NCBI GenBank assembly: GCA_965242595.1
Contig: OZ251464.1
Location: 1,984,001 to 2,048,000, forward strand
Direction of reading: 5' to 3'
Length of the DNA stretch: 64,000 nt
Source of the DNA: SP197 sp965242595
GTDB lineage: Bacteria > Pseudomonadota > Alphaproteobacteria > SP197
The position numbers and the translations under genes were made by a program. Of this stretch, positions 63,310-64,000 are shown in pieces (the first letter of the stretch is position 1; each line of letters starts with the position of its first letter). The notes beneath the pieces were generated by a model. It was not told the origin of the DNA. It made no database searches and worked only from the letters and a program-made list of their open reading frames with translations.

Positions 63310-63924
63310 TCAGATCTCGAACAGCGGCGCGCTTCCGGGGCGGGCCGTCGCCACCGACGGCGCGGTTTCCACCAGCCGGCCCAGCCGCGGACCGCAGCGG
63401 CGGCAATAGCAATCGCGGATGCGGCGGCGCGGGCGGCGCAGAAAGGGGTAGCTTTCGCCGCAGGCGGTGCAGGCCCAGACATAGGCGGCATGGGCGCGGC
63501 GCGACAGATAGGGGATGTCGTGGCGCACCGCCGGCGTCTCCCCCAGCGCCACCATCACCGAACGCCACAACGGGCCGTGGCGGCACGACCGGCCATGGTG
63601 GCGGTCGGCCAGAACATGGGCGCATTCGTGCAGAAAGGTGGCGTCGCGGTCGCCCTCGCGCCCGGCCTTCAGCAGCTCGCAATGCAGCAGAATGCGCTTC
63701 TCGCCGGGCCACGCCCTGCCGGCCTGCAACGCGGCGCGCCCGTCGCTTTCCACCCCGCTGTCCAGGCAATCCCGCCACGCCTGGCCCCAATCCCGGCGCG
63801 CCGCCGGCGCATCCAGCAGACGGCGGGCGCGCTCCAGCCGCCCGCCCAGGCCCCAGGCGGCGGCCAGCTCGCCCACCTTGCCCAGATAGCGCCGGGAAGG
63901 CCGCCGCCTGCCGCCCGCGCTCAT
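63310..63924 (-). CDS. SprT-like zinc metalloprotease family protein
   Basis: The product is 204 residues. The active-site motif HECAH is at 99-103 (FLHECAHVLADRHHG), with a third ligand candidate His116 in HGPLW, as in SprT/Spartan-type proteases. A C-terminal zinc ribbon has Cys152/Cys155 and Cys174/Cys177 (CTAC...CRRC). Spartan relatives cleave DNA-protein crosslinks; the bacterial function is less certain. The ATG overlaps the stop of the upstream partial gene (ATGA), so it is the second gene of an operon that enters from the right edge. There is no signal peptide. Confidence 0.88.
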   Translation of the reverse strand: MSAGGRRRPSRRYLGKVGELAAAWGLGGRLERARRLLDAPAARRDWGQAWRDCLDSGVESDGRAALQAGRAWPGEKRILLHCELLKAGREGDRDATFLHECAHVLADRHHGRSCRHGPLWRSVMVALGETPAVRHDIPYLSRRAHAAYVWACTACGESYPFLRRPRRRIRDCYCRRCGPRLGRLVETAPSVATARPGSAPLFEI

Positions 63925-64000
63925 GGCCGCTGGGCGGCCGCCTCGATCAGGTCGCGCTTGGCGTCGCGAAGATTGCGCCGCCCGATAACCACATGGGCGC
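63921..64000 (-). CDS. C-terminal end of an unidentified protein (5' end beyond window)
   Basis: The last 26 or so codons read AHVVIGRRNLRDAKRDLIEA, ending AAQRP and TGA. The stop overlaps the SprT-like start by four bases, showing a coupled operon. Too little is visible to name the family. Confidence 0.55.
   Translation of the reverse strand, partial: AHVVIGRRNLRDAKRDLIEAAAQRP

Overview
The window is a high-GC bacterial chromosome segment, most likely from an alphaproteobacterium. Supporting signs are the RmuC homologue, the small coiled-coil/transmembrane proteins of the DUF1640 type, the form of the tRNA-Lys, and the barrel-ended giant surface protein. Secreted ankyrin-repeat proteins next to giant Calx-beta proteins recall genomes of host-associated (for example sponge-associated) bacteria. 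That ecological reading is inference only. All genes except one are on the minus strand.

About 50 kb is taken up by two giant repeat-protein genes in tandem on the minus strand. Giant 1 (13521-54314) encodes about 13,600 residues. It has a signal peptide, N-terminal Ig-like modules, an array of roughly 110-120 Calx-beta-type sandwiches, a central Ig/fibronectin III interruption, and a C-terminal autotransporter beta-barrel ending in tryptophan. Giant 2 starts with GTG at 9664, has its own signal peptide, and runs off the left edge after more than 3,220 codons. The two share near-identical DNA modules in the same order, and also a cysteine-containing insert module present three times in all.

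Between the giants (9.7-13.5 kb) is a small accessory cluster. From right to left it holds an orphan duplicate of hicB with a degraded hicA beside it, an intact hicA-hicB toxin-antitoxin pair, a retropepsin-like aspartic protease homologue fused to a small C-terminal domain, and a two-gene overlapping operon of unknown function. The hic duplication is bracketed by three copies of a GC-rich repeat of about 125 bp.

To the right of Giant 1 lie two small DUF1640-like membrane proteins, tRNA-Lys(TTT), rmuC, and a translationally coupled pair (an unknown protein followed by a two-TM pentapeptide-repeat protein). A secreted 998-residue ankyrin-repeat protein on the plus strand converges on a shorter secreted ankyrin paralogue on the minus strand. 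Last come a SprT-like zinc metalloprotease homologue and the end of an upstream coupled gene.

The most unusual content is the tandem pair of giant, partly homogenised surface proteins. Together with the secreted ankyrin pair they suggest an extensive cell-surface or host-interaction repertoire. Many long plus-strand frames opposite the giants are GC-driven shadows and were not annotated.
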